Shown: positions 1 to 11,320 of the stretch, piece after piece
Numbering within the stretch: the first letter of the stretch is position 1
How the letters are laid out: the number at the start of each line of letters is the position of its first letter
NCBI GenBank assembly: GCA_028292265.1
Contig: JAQGMR010000004.1
Coordinates: forward strand, 62,001-126,000
From: Herminiimonas sp.
GTDB taxonomy: Bacteria > Pseudomonadota > Gammaproteobacteria > Burkholderiales > Burkholderiaceae_D
Length of the DNA stretch: 64,000 bases
Reading direction: 5' to 3'
The notes under the pieces: generated by a model
Databases searched by the model: none
What the model saw: the letters and a program-made list of their open reading frames with translations, nothing else
Told to the model about the DNA's origin: nothing
Program-made: the position numbers and the translations under genes

Positions 1-18
1 TCTTTTTTTCCAATTTAA

Positions 19-273
<255 letters not shown>

Positions 274-347
274 TCGGCTGATCTCAACTCGCGGGCCCTG
301 GACAGTGTTCAAGGTCCGACACACGTTATTCTGAGAAGGAAATCACC

Positions 348-818
348 GTGAACTTAAATGCAACCCTGTTTGCACAGTTCGTGGTCTTCTTCATCCTCGC
401 GGCCTTCACGATGAAATTCGTGTGGCCGCCACTGATGAAAGCGCTCGACGAGCGCGCGCAGAAGATTACGGACGGCCTCGCTGCCGCCGATCGCGGCAAG
501 GCCGAGATGGCTGCGGCCGAAAGGCGCGCCCAGGCTGAACTCGCCACCGCGCGTGACGAAGGCCAGAAGCGCATCAACGACGCGGAACGTCGCGGCCAGG
601 GCATCATTGAAGATGCCAAGAAGACCGCCGCCGAAGAGGCTGCGCGGATTCTGGCATCAGCCCGCGCCGACGCTGAGCAGCAGGTCACCCAGGCGCGTGA
701 AACGTTGCGCGGCCAGGTCGCCACGCTGGCTGTCAAGGGCGCCGAACAGATCCTCAAGCGGGAAATCAATGCCGCAGCGCATGCGGACTTGCTGAATCAA
801 CTGAAGACTGAGCTGTAG
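348..818 (+). CDS. atpF: ATP synthase F0 subunit b
   Basis: This is the peripheral stalk subunit that holds F1 against the rotating ring. The 156 residues match the usual bacterial length. An N-terminal membrane helix (about 5-26) is followed by a long charged, alanine- and glutamate-rich coiled coil. The start is GTG at 348, supported by a GAGAAGGA site eight bases upstream. The gene sits between subunit c and delta as in other proteobacteria, and its stop is only two bases before the atpH start, so translation is probably coupled. Confidence 0.96.
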   Translation: MNLNATLFAQFVVFFILAAFTMKFVWPPLMKALDERAQKITDGLAAADRGKAEMAAAERRAQAELATARDEGQKRINDAERRGQGIIEDAKKTAAEEAARILASARADAEQQVTQARETLRGQVATLAVKGAEQILKREINAAAHADLLNQLKTEL

Positions 819-820
819 CC

Positions 821-1354
821 ATGGCCGAGATAGCAACCGTTGCCCGTCCTTACGCTGAAGCCCTGTTTCGTGTTGCGAGCCAGGGCGATCTGCCTGCATG
901 GGCCGATCTTGTTTCCGAGATGGCCCAAGTCGCAGCGAACCCTGAAATTCGGGGCATTGCACAGAACCCGAAGGTCTCGCATCAGCAGATGCGCGAGCTC
1001 TTCATGTCTGCCCTCAAATCACCGGCCGGTCCTGAAGCAGTGAACTTCATTGGCATGCTGGTCAACAACGGTCGACTCACATTGTTGCCCGAGATTGCGG
1101 TGCAATTTCATGCGTTGAAAAATGCTGGTGAAGGTGCAGCAGACGCTGAAATTCTCAGTGCGTTTGAAATGTCAGAAACACAGGTGCAGGAATTGGCAGG
1201 GGCGCTGGAGCGGAGATTTGGTCGCAAGCTTCGTCCGCATGTGTCCGTTGATCCTTCACTGATTGGCGGCGTGCGTGTAGTGGTGGGCGACGAAGTGCTC
1301 GACACCTCGGTACGCGCAAAGCTGCAGCAAATGCAGGTGGCGCTGGCGGCGTAA
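821..1354 (+). CDS. atpH: ATP synthase F1 subunit delta
   Basis: Delta links the top of the F1 alpha/beta hexamer to the b stalk. The 177-residue protein has the family start ([14 protein letters not shown]) and the C-terminal segment around [21 protein letters not shown] that marks OSCP/delta proteins. The ATG follows the atpF stop by two bases, so its ribosome site lies inside atpF. About 120 bp separate it from atpA, the longest gap in this part of the operon. Confidence 0.96.
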   Translation: MAEIATVARPYAEALFRVASQGDLPAWADLVSEMAQVAANPEIRGIAQNPKVSHQQMRELFMSALKSPAGPEAVNFIGMLVNNGRLTLLPEIAVQFHALKNAGEGAADAEILSAFEMSETQVQELAGALERRFGRKLRPHVSVDPSLIGGVRVVVGDEVLDTSVRAKLQQMQVALAA

Positions 1355-1473
1355 GCCGCGCGATATGGCTGTCTGCGGCGCGCTGCGCCGCAGGTTCATG
1401 CGAGATGGTTCGTGCGGCGTGGTCCATGCGACACGTTCCTGCGACATCAAAGAGATTAATTTTAGGAGTTAAC

Positions 1474-3009
1474 ATGCAACTCAACCCATCCGAAATCAGC
1501 GAACTGATCAAGAGCCGGATCCAAGGCCTCGGCGACACTGCTGAGATCCGCAATCAGGGAACGGTCATATCCGTCACCGACGGCATCTGCCGCATCCACG
1601 GTCTGTCTGACGCGATGCAGGGCGAGATGCTGGAATTTCCTGGCAATACCTTTGGTCTCGCGCTGAACCTTGAGCGCGATTCAGTCGGCGCCGTCATTCT
1701 TGGCGACTACGAACACATTTCCGAAGGCGACACGGTCAAGTGCACCGGCCGCATTCTCGAAGTGCCAATCGGCCCCGAACTGAAAGGCCGCGTGGTCAAC
1801 GCGCTGGGCCAGCCAATCGACGGCAAAGGGCCAGTCAATGCCAAGCTTTCGGCGCCGATCGAGAAAATTGCCCCCGGCGTGATCGCGCGGCAATCCGTAT
1901 CGCAGCCGATGCAAACGGGGCTCAAGGCAATTGATTCGATGGTGCCGATCGGACGTGGTCAGCGCGAGCTGATCATTGGCGATCGCCAGACCGGCAAGTC
2001 CGCGGTTGCGGTTGACACCATCATCAATCAGAAAGGCCAGAACATGACATGTATCTATGTCGCGATCGGCCAGAAAGCATCAACCATTAAAAACATCGTG
2101 CGCTCGCTTGAGCAGCACGGCGCGATGGATTACACCATCGTCGTTGCGGCATCGGCTTCCGAGTCGGCCGCCATGCAATTCGTGTCCGCTTACTCCGGTT
2201 GCGCAATGGGCGAATACTTCCGCGACCGCGGCCAGGACGCGCTGATCGTGTATGACGACCTTTCCAAGCAAGCCGTTGCTTACCGTCAGGTGTCATTGCT
2301 GTTGCGCCGCCCGCCAGGCCGTGAAGCTTATCCCGGCGACGTGTTCTATCTCCACTCGCGTTTGCTGGAGCGTGCCGCGCGCGTCAACATCGACTACGTC
2401 GAAAAATTCACCAACGGTGAAGTAAAGGGCCAGACCGGTTCCCTGACGGCGCTTCCAATTATCGAAACGCAAGCCGGCGACGTGTCTGCCTTCGTTCCGA
2501 CCAATGTGATCTCGATTACAGACGGCCAGATCTTCCTGGAGACGTCGCTGTTCAACGCAGGTATCCGCCCCGCGATTAACGCCGGTATCTCGGTGTCGCG
2601 CGTCGGTGGCGCTGCGCAGACGAAAGTCATCAAGGGCTTGTCCGGCGGTATTCGTACCGACCTCGCGCAGTACCGCGAGTTGGCCGCGTTTGCTCAGTTT
2701 GCATCCGACCTCGATGAAGCGACACGGAAGCAGCTTGACCGTGGTGCTCGCGTGACAGAATTGCTCAAGCAGCCGCAGTACTCGCCACTGCCAATTTCGC
2801 TGATGGCCGTATCGCTGTTCGCAGTGAACAAGGGTTACTTCGACAGCATTGACGTCAAGCGCGTGCTCGCATTCGAATCAGGCCTGCACAGCTACGTCAA
2901 GACCAGTCACGGTCCTCTGCTTCAGAAGATCGAAGACACCAAGCAGCTCGACAAGGATGGCGAAACCGAGTTGGCGACGGCCGTTACAAACTTCAAGAAA
3001 ACGTTCTGA
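1474..3009 (+). CDS. atpA: ATP synthase F1 subunit alpha
   Basis: Alpha is the non-catalytic nucleotide-binding subunit of F1. The ATG at 1474 ([13 protein letters not shown]) is preferred over an in-frame upstream start at 1405, because TTAGGAGTT lies just before it and it matches the family N-terminus. The product is 511 residues. The P-loop GDRQTGKS is at about 169-176, with Lys175 binding phosphate. The [15 protein letters not shown] and [10 protein letters not shown] segments are typical of alpha. It is co-directional with the rest of the atp operon. Confidence 0.98.
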   Translation: MQLNPSEISELIKSRIQGLGDTAEIRNQGTVISVTDGICRIHGLSDAMQGEMLEFPGNTFGLALNLERDSVGAVILGDYEHISEGDTVKCTGRILEVPIGPELKGRVVNALGQPIDGKGPVNAKLSAPIEKIAPGVIARQSVSQPMQTGLKAIDSMVPIGRGQRELIIGDRQTGKSAVAVDTIINQKGQNMTCIYVAIGQKASTIKNIVRSLEQHGAMDYTIVVAASASESAAMQFVSAYSGCAMGEYFRDRGQDALIVYDDLSKQAVAYRQVSLLLRRPPGREAYPGDVFYLHSRLLERAARVNIDYVEKFTNGEVKGQTGSLTALPIIETQAGDVSAFVPTNVISITDGQIFLETSLFNAGIRPAINAGISVSRVGGAAQTKVIKGLSGGIRTDLAQYRELAAFAQFASDLDEATRKQLDRGARVTELLKQPQYSPLPISLMAVSLFAVNKGYFDSIDVKRVLAFESGLHSYVKTSHGPLLQKIEDTKQLDKDGETELATAVTNFKKTF

Positions 3010-3072
3010 GCGTCTTAGCGGACCCGTCCCGGTGCGCCTCGTTGCGCCCGGAACGACAAGGAGTGAAAGCAC

Positions 3073-3942
3073 ATGGCTGCAGGTAAAGAAATACGCGGCA
3101 AGATCAAGAGCGTAGAGAATACGAAGAAGATCACCAAGGCGATGGAAATGGTCGCCGCATCCAAAATGCGTAAGGCGCAGGAGCGGATGCGGTCTGCCCG
3201 TCCCTACAGTGATCGGATTCGTAATATCGCCTCTAATCTTGCCCAGGCCAATCCGGAATATACCCATCCGTTTTTGGTCCAGCAGCACACCTCAAAAAAG
3301 GTCGGGTTCATCGTTGTCACGACGGACAAGGGCCTGTGCGGCGGCATGAACACCAATGCCTTGCGCCTGGTGACCACGCGGCTGCGCGAACTCGAAGCGG
3401 AGGGCAAGACCGCGGAAGCTGTCGCTATCGGCAACAAGGGTTTCGGTTTCCTGAACAGGATTGGCGCAAAGGTCGTGGCGCATGCAGTGCAGCTTGGCGA
3501 CACGCCGCACCTCGACAAGCTGATCGGACCGGTCAAGGTTCTGCTCGATGCATATCAGGATGGGCAGCTCGACGCGATCTACCTCGTCTATACGAAGTTC
3601 GTGAACACGATGAAGCAGGAGCCGATGCTGGAACAGCTTCTGCCATTGGGCGCGGAGAAGATGACCGGCGACAAGGGCCATCATTCGTGGGATTACCTGT
3701 ATGAGCCGGATCCGCAAACCGTCATTGATGAGCTGCTGGTTCGCTACGTCGAAGCACTGATCTACCAGGCGGTTGCAGAGAATCTCGCGTCGGAGCAGTC
3801 AGCGCGGATGGTCGCCATGAAGTCTGCATCCGACAACGCCGGTAGCGTGATCGGCGAACTCAAGCTTATCTACAACAAGACCCGTCAGGCAGCGATCACC
3901 AAGGAACTGTCCGAGATCGTTGCGGGCGCCGCGGCGGTCTGA
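3073..3942 (+). CDS. atpG: ATP synthase F1 subunit gamma
   Basis: Gamma is the central rotor shaft that turns inside the alpha/beta hexamer. The 289-residue protein has both long terminal helices. The N-terminal [20 protein letters not shown] segment and the C-terminal [12 protein letters not shown] segment are the two most conserved parts of the family and are intact. A GAGTG ribosome site precedes the ATG. The gene lies between alpha and beta in the standard order. Confidence 0.97.
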   Translation: MAAGKEIRGKIKSVENTKKITKAMEMVAASKMRKAQERMRSARPYSDRIRNIASNLAQANPEYTHPFLVQQHTSKKVGFIVVTTDKGLCGGMNTNALRLVTTRLRELEAEGKTAEAVAIGNKGFGFLNRIGAKVVAHAVQLGDTPHLDKLIGPVKVLLDAYQDGQLDAIYLVYTKFVNTMKQEPMLEQLLPLGAEKMTGDKGHHSWDYLYEPDPQTVIDELLVRYVEALIYQAVAENLASEQSARMVAMKSASDNAGSVIGELKLIYNKTRQAAITKELSEIVAGAAAV

Positions 3943-3954
3943 CGAAATATTTGA

Positions 3955-5382
<1,428 letters not shown>

Positions 5383-5389
5383 CCCCGCC

Positions 5390-5416
5390 AGGTCTCTCCG
5401 CTAACGGGAGAGACCT
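5390..5416 (+). promoter_or_regulatory. Hairpin between atpD and atpC
   Basis: A perfect 10-bp inverted repeat (AGGTCTCTCC / GGAGAGACCT) with a 7-base loop lies in the 54-bp gap between atpD and atpC. No run of T follows, so it is not an ordinary intrinsic terminator. It may be an mRNA-stability or processing element that sets the epsilon-to-beta ratio. The structure is seen in the sequence; the role is inferred. Confidence 0.6.
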
Positions 5417-5436
5417 GCACGACACAAGGTCTTGAT

Positions 5437-5859
5437 ATGGCACACACTATTCACGTCGACGTGGTTTCCGCCGAAGAGCAGATATTCTCCGGTGAAGCCG
5501 AGTTCGTCGCGTTGCCGGGCGAGGCGGGCGAACTGGGGATATATCCCAGGCACACGCCACTAATTACCCGCATCCGGCCAGGCGCCGTGCGGATCAAGCT
5601 GGTGGATCGCGCCGAGGAAGAGTTTGTCTTCGTTGCCGGTGGCATTCTCGAAGTTCAACCGAGTGGCGTGACCGTGCTCGCCGATACCGCCATCCGCGGC
5701 GCTGATCTTGACGAAGCCAAAGCTAGCGAAGCCAAGAAGCTGGCCGAGGAAGCGCTGGTTAATCGCGAATCAAAGATCGATTACGCCGCGGCGCAAGTCG
5801 AACTCGCGGTTGCGGTTGCCCAGTTGGCCGCAATTCAAAGGCTCCGGCAAAAACGCTGA
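5437..5859 (+). CDS. atpC: ATP synthase F1 subunit epsilon
   Basis: Epsilon sits at the foot of the gamma shaft and restrains ATP hydrolysis. The 140-residue protein has the N-terminal beta-sandwich ([30 protein letters not shown]) and the two-helix C-terminal domain. It is the last gene of the operon and is followed within about 50 bp by an intrinsic terminator at 5911-5938. Confidence 0.96.
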   Translation: MAHTIHVDVVSAEEQIFSGEAEFVALPGEAGELGIYPRHTPLITRIRPGAVRIKLVDRAEEEFVFVAGGILEVQPSGVTVLADTAIRGADLDEAKASEAKKLAEEALVNRESKIDYAAAQVELAVAVAQLAAIQRLRQKR

Positions 5860-5910
5860 GCCCCACGATTGCGATCGCTTCAATGGCTTAGGAACAGACA
5901 GCGCTAAAAT

Positions 5911-5938
5911 AAAAAAGACAGCTTATGCTGTCTTTTTT
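5911..5938 (+). terminator. Intrinsic terminator of the atp operon
   Basis: The stem AAAAAAGACAGC / GCTGTCTTTTTT closes on a TTAT loop and ends in six T, a textbook Rho-independent terminator. The flanking A run would also let it act on the minus strand. An ATG at 5925 falls in the loop, which argues that the next gene starts at 5955 and not here. Confidence 0.93.
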
Positions 5939-5954
5939 ATTTGTTGGAGCAATC

Positions 5955-6386
5955 ATGCCAGATCAGGCCGTTGATATCCCAGACATCCTCAAGCGGGCGC
6001 GCACAATTGCCGTAGTCGGACTATCCGCCAACCCCGAGAGGCCCAGCAATGAGGTCGCTAGCTACCTTCAGCAACACGGCTTTCGGATCGTGCCGGTGAA
6101 TCCCTCCCAAGCGGGCCAACGCATCCTGAATGAGGTTTGTCACGCATCCTTAACGGACGCTGCCGCCGCGCTCAAGAGCACCGGAGTACAAATCGACGTC
6201 GTGGATTGCTTTCGCCGGTCCGAGGCAATCGGGCCAATTGCGGACGAAGCAATCTCCATCGGTGCGTGGTGCCTCTGGATGCAACTGGGCGTCATTAACG
6301 AAGCGGCGGCACAGAAAGCACGGGATGCGGAGCTGATTGTCGTTATGGATCGTTGCATGAAGATCGAGCACATGCGCGTCGCATGA
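5955..6386 (+). CDS. CoA-binding domain protein (YccU-like)
   Basis: This is a small Rossmann-fold protein of the CoA_binding_2 type, 143 residues. The N-terminal IAVVGLSANPERPSNEVASYL segment is the dinucleotide/CoA-binding turn. VVDCFRRSE and AWCLWMQLGVINEAAA are further family hallmarks. The ATG at 5955 is chosen because TTGGAGC lies upstream and the alternative ATG is inside the atp terminator. Family members bind CoA, but their physiological role is poorly defined. It is followed after 19 bp by the PPK2 gene and is probably co-transcribed with it. Confidence 0.85.
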   Translation: MPDQAVDIPDILKRARTIAVVGLSANPERPSNEVASYLQQHGFRIVPVNPSQAGQRILNEVCHASLTDAAAALKSTGVQIDVVDCFRRSEAIGPIADEAISIGAWCLWMQLGVINEAAAQKARDAELIVVMDRCMKIEHMRVA

Positions 6387-6405
6387 ACCATCTGGAGGAA
6401 TCTGC

Positions 6406-7221
6406 ATGAGTGAAAGTGCAACCGAGCGATTTCGCGTGAAGAACAAGGCGCCAAAGCTCACGGACGACGAAGCGGCGGCTAAGCCCCTGTCAACCGGCGA
6501 CAAGGGTAAAGACGAGAATAAGCTGAATGAGCTTGGCGAAGAAATCGCCACTTTGCAGGACATGCTCTATGCCGAGCACGAGCGCAAGCTTCTTGTGGTC
6601 CTGCAGGGCATGGACACCTCGGGCAAGGACGGTACCGTTAAAGGGGTATTTGGCCACATAGATCCGCAAGGCATACGGACAGTGCCTTTCCGCGCGCCGT
6701 CGCTCGAAGAGAAGGAGCATGATTTCCTCTGGCGCGTCCATGCGCAAACCCCGCGGAAGGGGGAAGTCGCAATTTTCAACCGCAGTCACTACGAGGATGT
6801 GCTGGTTCCGTACGTGCACGGCGACATCAACTCCAAAGAATGGAACCGGCGACTGCAGCACATCCGCGACTTCGAACGCCTGCTGGCAGAAACGGGAACC
6901 GTCGTCCTTAAGTTCTTCCTCCATATTTCGGAAGAGGAGCAACGTCAACGTCTTCAGGAGCGACTCGACGACCCCCTCAAGCACTGGAAGTTTGATCCGC
7001 AGGACCTTGCTGAACGCAAGCTCTGGAAAGACTATCTGAAGGCTTATGCGGAAGTCATCCACGAGACAGATGCGGACCTCGCGCCCTGGTATGTCATACC
7101 GGCTGACTCGAAGCCCCATCGAAACCTTGCTATTGCGTCGGTGGTTGCCGAGGCAATGCGGGATATGAAACTGGCTTATCCACCCGGCAATCCAGATTAT
7201 GCCAACCTCACGGTGCGCTAA
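6406..7221 (+). CDS. Polyphosphate kinase 2 family phosphotransferase
   Basis: PPK2 enzymes move phosphate between polyphosphate and nucleotides. The 271-residue protein has the PPK2 Walker A (VLQGMDTSGKDG), the lid segment FRAPSLEEKEHDFLWR and the Walker B region EVAIFNRSHYEDVL. The C-terminal W-KFDPQDLAERKLW segment is also typical. Single-domain length and sequence point to the class that phosphorylates NMP or NDP with polyphosphate, but direction and substrate cannot be fixed from sequence. GGAGGAA precedes the ATG. Its position directly after the ATP synthase operon suits a role in nucleotide energy balance. Confidence 0.9.
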   Translation: MSESATERFRVKNKAPKLTDDEAAAKPLSTGDKGKDENKLNELGEEIATLQDMLYAEHERKLLVVLQGMDTSGKDGTVKGVFGHIDPQGIRTVPFRAPSLEEKEHDFLWRVHAQTPRKGEVAIFNRSHYEDVLVPYVHGDINSKEWNRRLQHIRDFERLLAETGTVVLKFFLHISEEEQRQRLQERLDDPLKHWKFDPQDLAERKLWKDYLKAYAEVIHETDADLAPWYVIPADSKPHRNLAIASVVAEAMRDMKLAYPPGNPDYANLTVR

Positions 7222-7482
7222 CGACGGCGACATTTAAGGCCAGAGTGGGCACTAACAACAAGGCAGAGGGCCAGTTCCCAACGGCTTTGCAACATCTGGC
7301 CCAAACCGAATAATGCGCCGTTCCACCTACGGCATGCGCACTCCAGCGCGACAGGCACTATCCCGTCCCCACGACACGCGCACCTGAGCATGGCAAGTTT
7401 GGCCTGTCTCCAAGGCGCTTTCGGCGATAATACCGGCTTCGCGCAAACGGTCTAACCGCACGCCCAACTTAAGTTGCCTTCG

Positions 7483-8571
7483 ATGTCCGCTGCCTTTTCG
7501 CCACTCAAGAACGACACCTTTTTACGTGCGCTGCTGCGCCAGCCAACCGATTACACCCCGGTTTGGCTAATGCGCCAGGCGGGACGCTACCTGCCGGAAT
7601 ACCGTGCCACCCGTCAGCGTGCGGGTTCCTTTCTCGGCCTGGCCAAAAATCCCGACTATGCGACTGAAGTGACGCTGCAACCATTGGATCGGTATCCACT
7701 CGACGCAGCCATTCTTTTTTCCGACATCCTGACTGTGCCCGATGCAATGGGGCTCGGCCTGCATTTCGCCGACGGGGAAGGTCCGAAATTTCTGCATCCC
7801 CTCCGCGATGAAACAGCGATAAGAAAGTTGGCGCCGCCGCCGCCCGGATCGCTGCAATATGTGTTTGACGCTGTGACGCAGATTCGCCACGAACTCAATG
7901 GCCGAGTTCCGCTGATCGGGTTTTCCGGAAGTCCGTGGACGCTTGCTTGTTACATGGTCGAAGGAGGTGGGTCGGACGATTTCCGACTCGTCAAGGGCAT
8001 GCTGTACGACCGGCCGGACTTGATGCACCACCTTCTCGACGTCAATGCAACTGCGGTCACTGATTACCTTAATGCCCAGATCGACGCGGGCGCACAAGCG
8101 GTTATGCTGTTCGATACGTGGGGCGGCGCGCTCGCGGACGGTGCTTACCAGACGTTTTCCCTTGATTACATGCGGCGGATCTTTGCAGGGTTGAAGAAAA
8201 CCAAAGATGGCGTCCGGATTCCTTCTATCGTTTTTACGAAGGGCGGCGGGCTCTGGCTCGACCAAATCGCCGACGTGGGTGCCGACGCGGTCGGGCTTGA
8301 CTGGACCGTTAACCTCCGAAAAGCGCGCGCGCTGGTGGGTGACCGCGTGGCGCTGCAAGGCAATCTGGACCCGACGGTTCTGTTTTCAAACCCTGGAAGC
8401 ATCAAGGCGGAAACCGCTTCCGTCTTGAAAAGCTTCGGCGAATCCGCAAACGGAGGCCACGTTTTCAACCTGGGGCACGGAATTTCCCAATTTACGCCTA
8501 CCGAGTCCGTAGCTGTGCTGGTCGATGCAGTGCATTCCTTGAGCCGCCGGGGCTTGCCCGCCTCGGCGTGA
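7483..8571 (+). CDS. hemE: Uroporphyrinogen decarboxylase
   Basis: HemE removes four carboxyl groups from uroporphyrinogen III to give coproporphyrinogen III in haem synthesis. The 362-residue cytosolic protein carries the two family signatures: [16 protein letters not shown] near the N-terminus and [16 protein letters not shown] in the middle. The conserved Asp of [13 protein letters not shown] is also present. The ATG at 7483 is chosen over a TTG nine bases upstream; neither has a strong ribosome site. It is transcribed alone, with 261 bp before it and the DnaA-box region after it. Confidence 0.96.
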   Translation: MSAAFSPLKNDTFLRALLRQPTDYTPVWLMRQAGRYLPEYRATRQRAGSFLGLAKNPDYATEVTLQPLDRYPLDAAILFSDILTVPDAMGLGLHFADGEGPKFLHPLRDETAIRKLAPPPPGSLQYVFDAVTQIRHELNGRVPLIGFSGSPWTLACYMVEGGGSDDFRLVKGMLYDRPDLMHHLLDVNATAVTDYLNAQIDAGAQAVMLFDTWGGALADGAYQTFSLDYMRRIFAGLKKTKDGVRIPSIVFTKGGGLWLDQIADVGADAVGLDWTVNLRKARALVGDRVALQGNLDPTVLFSNPGSIKAETASVLKSFGESANGGHVFNLGHGISQFTPTESVAVLVDAVHSLSRRGLPASA

Positions 8572-9204
8572 TCGGCTCTAGTTATTCACAAAGTTGAATC
8601 CGAGTCGCGGTGGATGGCGATTCCTGCCGTTTAATCTGCGACAAAGACCGGAATCGCCCTAAGCCATTGATTGCATGCATGTTTAAAAATCGTATCTTCG
8701 TAGCTGGTGCAGTCGCTGCCGGCGTCGAAGCCCGAACCGGATCCTGCAACACGCAACTATTCACATAGTTATCCACACCGGGCGTCGCGCGAAAAGAGCT
8801 TAAAAAACCGACCCTTAGGTAGGGATGAGAGGATTCAGATGAGGTTTTCCGAGGAGCCGGCGGCGGGCGTTACATGTTGTTAAAAAGAACTATATATCGC
8901 ACTCCAACCCGCCTTAAGGGCGATTCCACAACGAACTTATTCACAAAAATGCTTTGTGCACGGCAGCAACGGAGCCGACCGCAAAATTTTTTTCCGAGCC
9001 TAAACTGTTTAGCCAACTCATTGATTAATAGGGACTTTAATTTCTGCTTTCCTTTTGGGCAATCTGTTGAAACCTAAGCTGCGCAAGGCTTCCCCGGTCT
9101 ACTCACACACTTGTCCACAAAGTTATCCACACAGTTTGTGGATAGCCCAAAAACCACTTACTAATCCGCGAGTTAGCCGGAATCCTAAGGAAACACCTTA
9201 AGTC
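8572..9204. other. DnaA-box cluster between hemE and priA (origin-like)
   Basis: This 633-bp gap has no convincing gene. Four sites match TTATNCACA exactly: 8582-8590, 8769-8777, 8937-8945 and 9123-9131. Three more differ by one base: 8757-8765 (CTATTCACA), 9111-9119 (TTGTCCACA), and 9137-9145 on the minus strand. Two groups are closely packed (8757-8777 and 9111-9145). AT-rich stretches lie between them, notably 8880-8900 and 8983-9055. The layout is that of a replication origin or a DnaA-titrating locus. In alphaproteobacteria such as Caulobacter the origin lies beside hemE; whether that holds here is inferred. Confidence 0.6.
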
Positions 9205-11244
9205 GTGGAACAAAAAATCCTGCAGGTCGTGATCGACGCGCCGCTTGACACCGTCTTCGATTACAGGTGGCTGCAGACGATTGCTGGAATGCCGGTTCCG
9301 CAGGGCGGGCAAATCGTCATTGTCCCGTTCGGCCGTCGAGAAGTGGCAGCGCTTATTGTGGCGGTCGTTGGACATAGCGCTCTCGACCCTGCCCAGATCA
9401 AGGACGTTATAGCGGTTCGGTCGGACCTCGCGCCATTGACGGCCGACTGGTTCGGCCTTTGCCGGTTCGCCGCCGCGTACTATCAGCGACCCCTTGGTGA
9501 AGTCGCGCTACCGGCACTCCCAAAAAATCTGCGAGCCGGGAATGCAGTCAGCCTGACGCGCGCACTAAAGAAAGTGGCGGCATCGGCGCCGATCGCCAGT
9601 GTCGAGTCTGCAGCGCAGATCGCGCCCCCGGGCCTGAACGCGGAGCAGGAACTCGCCGTAGGGACGATCGCGGCAGCGCAAGGATTTTCTCCAATACTCC
9701 TTCACGGGATCACCGGCAGTGGCAAGACAGAGGTGTACCTGAATGCGGCCCAGCGCATTCTCAGCGCATCGGATGAGCCGGGCCAGGTGTTGATGATGAT
9801 CCCGGAGATCAACCTGACGCCGCAGCTTGAACAGAGTGTTCGTAACCGGTTTCCGGGACTGCCGGTGGTCACGCTGCACAGCGGCCTGGCGGAAGGCGCA
9901 CGACTCGCGAGCTGGCTTGACGCCCACCTTGGGCGCGCCCGTATTGTGCTCGGTACCCGTCTCGCGGTTCTTGCTTCGATGCCTCAGCTTAGACTCATCA
10001 TCGTCGACGAGGAGCACGATCCCTCCTACAAGCAGCAGGAAGGCTTGCGCTACTCTGCGCGCGACCTTGCCGTGTGGCGTGCGCATCAAAAAGGAATACC
10101 TATCGTTCTCGGCTCGGCTACACCCTCCGCCGAGAGTTGGCAACATGCCGCCTCCGGTCGCTACGTCCGTCTAAGCCTGCGCCAGCGCGCAACCCCCGAG
10201 GCGGTGCTTCCCAAAGTGCGCTTGATCGACATGGAGCGCGACAAGCCGGCCGACGGCATTACGTCCACCTTGATCACGGCAATTCGCCGCCGTCTGGAAA
10301 AGCGCGAGCAATCGCTTCTGTTTCTGAATCGGCGCGGCTATGCGCCTGTCCTCAGTTGCGATGCCTGCGGCTGGGTCAGCAACTGCTCCCGGTGCACTGC
10401 CTTCATGGTGCTGCACCGGCCCGAACACAGGCTGCGTTGCCACCATTGCAGCCTTGAATTGCGGATACCGAAGTCCTGTCCCACATGCGGAAATGTTGAT
10501 CTGCAGCCGCTGGGCAGAGGCACTCAACGCATTGAGGAGACGCTGCAGACTGTCTTCCCGGAGGCGCGGCTCCTGCGGATTGACGCCGATTCAACCCGCA
10601 GGAAGGGGAGCGCGCAGGAGGCGTTCGATAGCGTGCACCGGGGGGAGGTCGATATCCTTGTCGGCACCCAAATGGTGGCCAAGGGACACGACTTCCGCAA
10701 CCTGACCCTGGTCGGCGTGCTCAATCCCGACACGGCGCTCTTTTCGCATGACTACCGCGCCAGCGAAAGGCTGTTTGCGCAGTTGATGCAGGTTGCCGGC
10801 CGGGCCGGACGCACGGCCACCAGGGAGGGCGGCAATGCGAGCGAGGTGCTGATCCAGACCCGCTACCCGCAGCATCCCCTGTACGCAGCGGTGATGGCGC
10901 ATGACTACCAGCGTTTTGCCGACGGGTTGCTTGAGGAGCGACGCCAGGCGGGCCTGCCGCCCTTCGTGTACCAGGCGCTGCTACGGGCTGAGGCGCCCGC
11001 GTTGCAGACCGCGCTCGACTTCCTGCAGATCGCCGTCGAACTGGTCGACGACGAGGCTATCGTGGTCAACGACCCGATACCCATGACCATGACCCGTGTC
11101 GCCAATGTGGAGCGGGCGCAGTTGCTAATCGAGTGTCCCTCCCGTCCCGCGCTGCAGAATTTCCTTGGAGACTGGCTGGCAAGCCTTCGCGCGGTCAAAA
11201 CGCGCGCGCGCTGGTCGCTGGAGGTGGATCCGGTCGACATCTAG
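9205..11244 (+). CDS. priA: Primosomal helicase PriA
   Basis: PriA recognises stalled or recombined forks and reloads the replicative helicase. The 679-residue protein has an N-terminal DNA-binding part, helicase motif I GITGSGKTEVY, the DEEHD box (IIVDEEHDPSYKQQEG) and an eight-cysteine zinc-binding insert (CDACGWVSNCSRC, then CHHC and CPTC). Motifs V and VI (VGTQMVAKGHDF, QVAGRAGR) follow. The start is GTG at 9205 with CTAAGGA upstream. It lies next to the DnaA-box cluster, which would fit an origin-proximal location. Confidence 0.97.
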   Translation: MEQKILQVVIDAPLDTVFDYRWLQTIAGMPVPQGGQIVIVPFGRREVAALIVAVVGHSALDPAQIKDVIAVRSDLAPLTADWFGLCRFAAAYYQRPLGEVALPALPKNLRAGNAVSLTRALKKVAASAPIASVESAAQIAPPGLNAEQELAVGTIAAAQGFSPILLHGITGSGKTEVYLNAAQRILSASDEPGQVLMMIPEINLTPQLEQSVRNRFPGLPVVTLHSGLAEGARLASWLDAHLGRARIVLGTRLAVLASMPQLRLIIVDEEHDPSYKQQEGLRYSARDLAVWRAHQKGIPIVLGSATPSAESWQHAASGRYVRLSLRQRATPEAVLPKVRLIDMERDKPADGITSTLITAIRRRLEKREQSLLFLNRRGYAPVLSCDACGWVSNCSRCTAFMVLHRPEHRLRCHHCSLELRIPKSCPTCGNVDLQPLGRGTQRIEETLQTVFPEARLLRIDADSTRRKGSAQEAFDSVHRGEVDILVGTQMVAKGHDFRNLTLVGVLNPDTALFSHDYRASERLFAQLMQVAGRAGRTATREGGNASEVLIQTRYPQHPLYAAVMAHDYQRFADGLLEERRQAGLPPFVYQALLRAEAPALQTALDFLQIAVELVDDEAIVVNDPIPMTMTRVANVERAQLLIECPSRPALQNFLGDWLASLRAVKTRARWSLEVDPVDI

Positions 11245-11266
11245 GCGCCTGCTCGGGGCTCATTGA

Positions 11267-11285
11267 CAGGACCATGATGGTCCTG
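11267..11285. terminator. Possible convergent-end hairpin
   Basis: The 19-base sequence is a perfect inverted repeat: CAGGACC and GGTCCTG arms with an ATGAT centre. It lies between the 3' ends of priA and the minus-strand kinase gene. There is no strong T run on either side, so it is only a possible transcription end. Confidence 0.4.
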
Positions 11286-11320
11286 AAGCTCTTCGTCGTA
11301 ACGGACTTACCGTGTGCCGG

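Noticed and set aside
5925-5954. Upstream ATG for the CoA-binding protein
   Set aside because: It lies in the loop of the atp terminator; ATG 5955 has a ribosome site and fits the family start.
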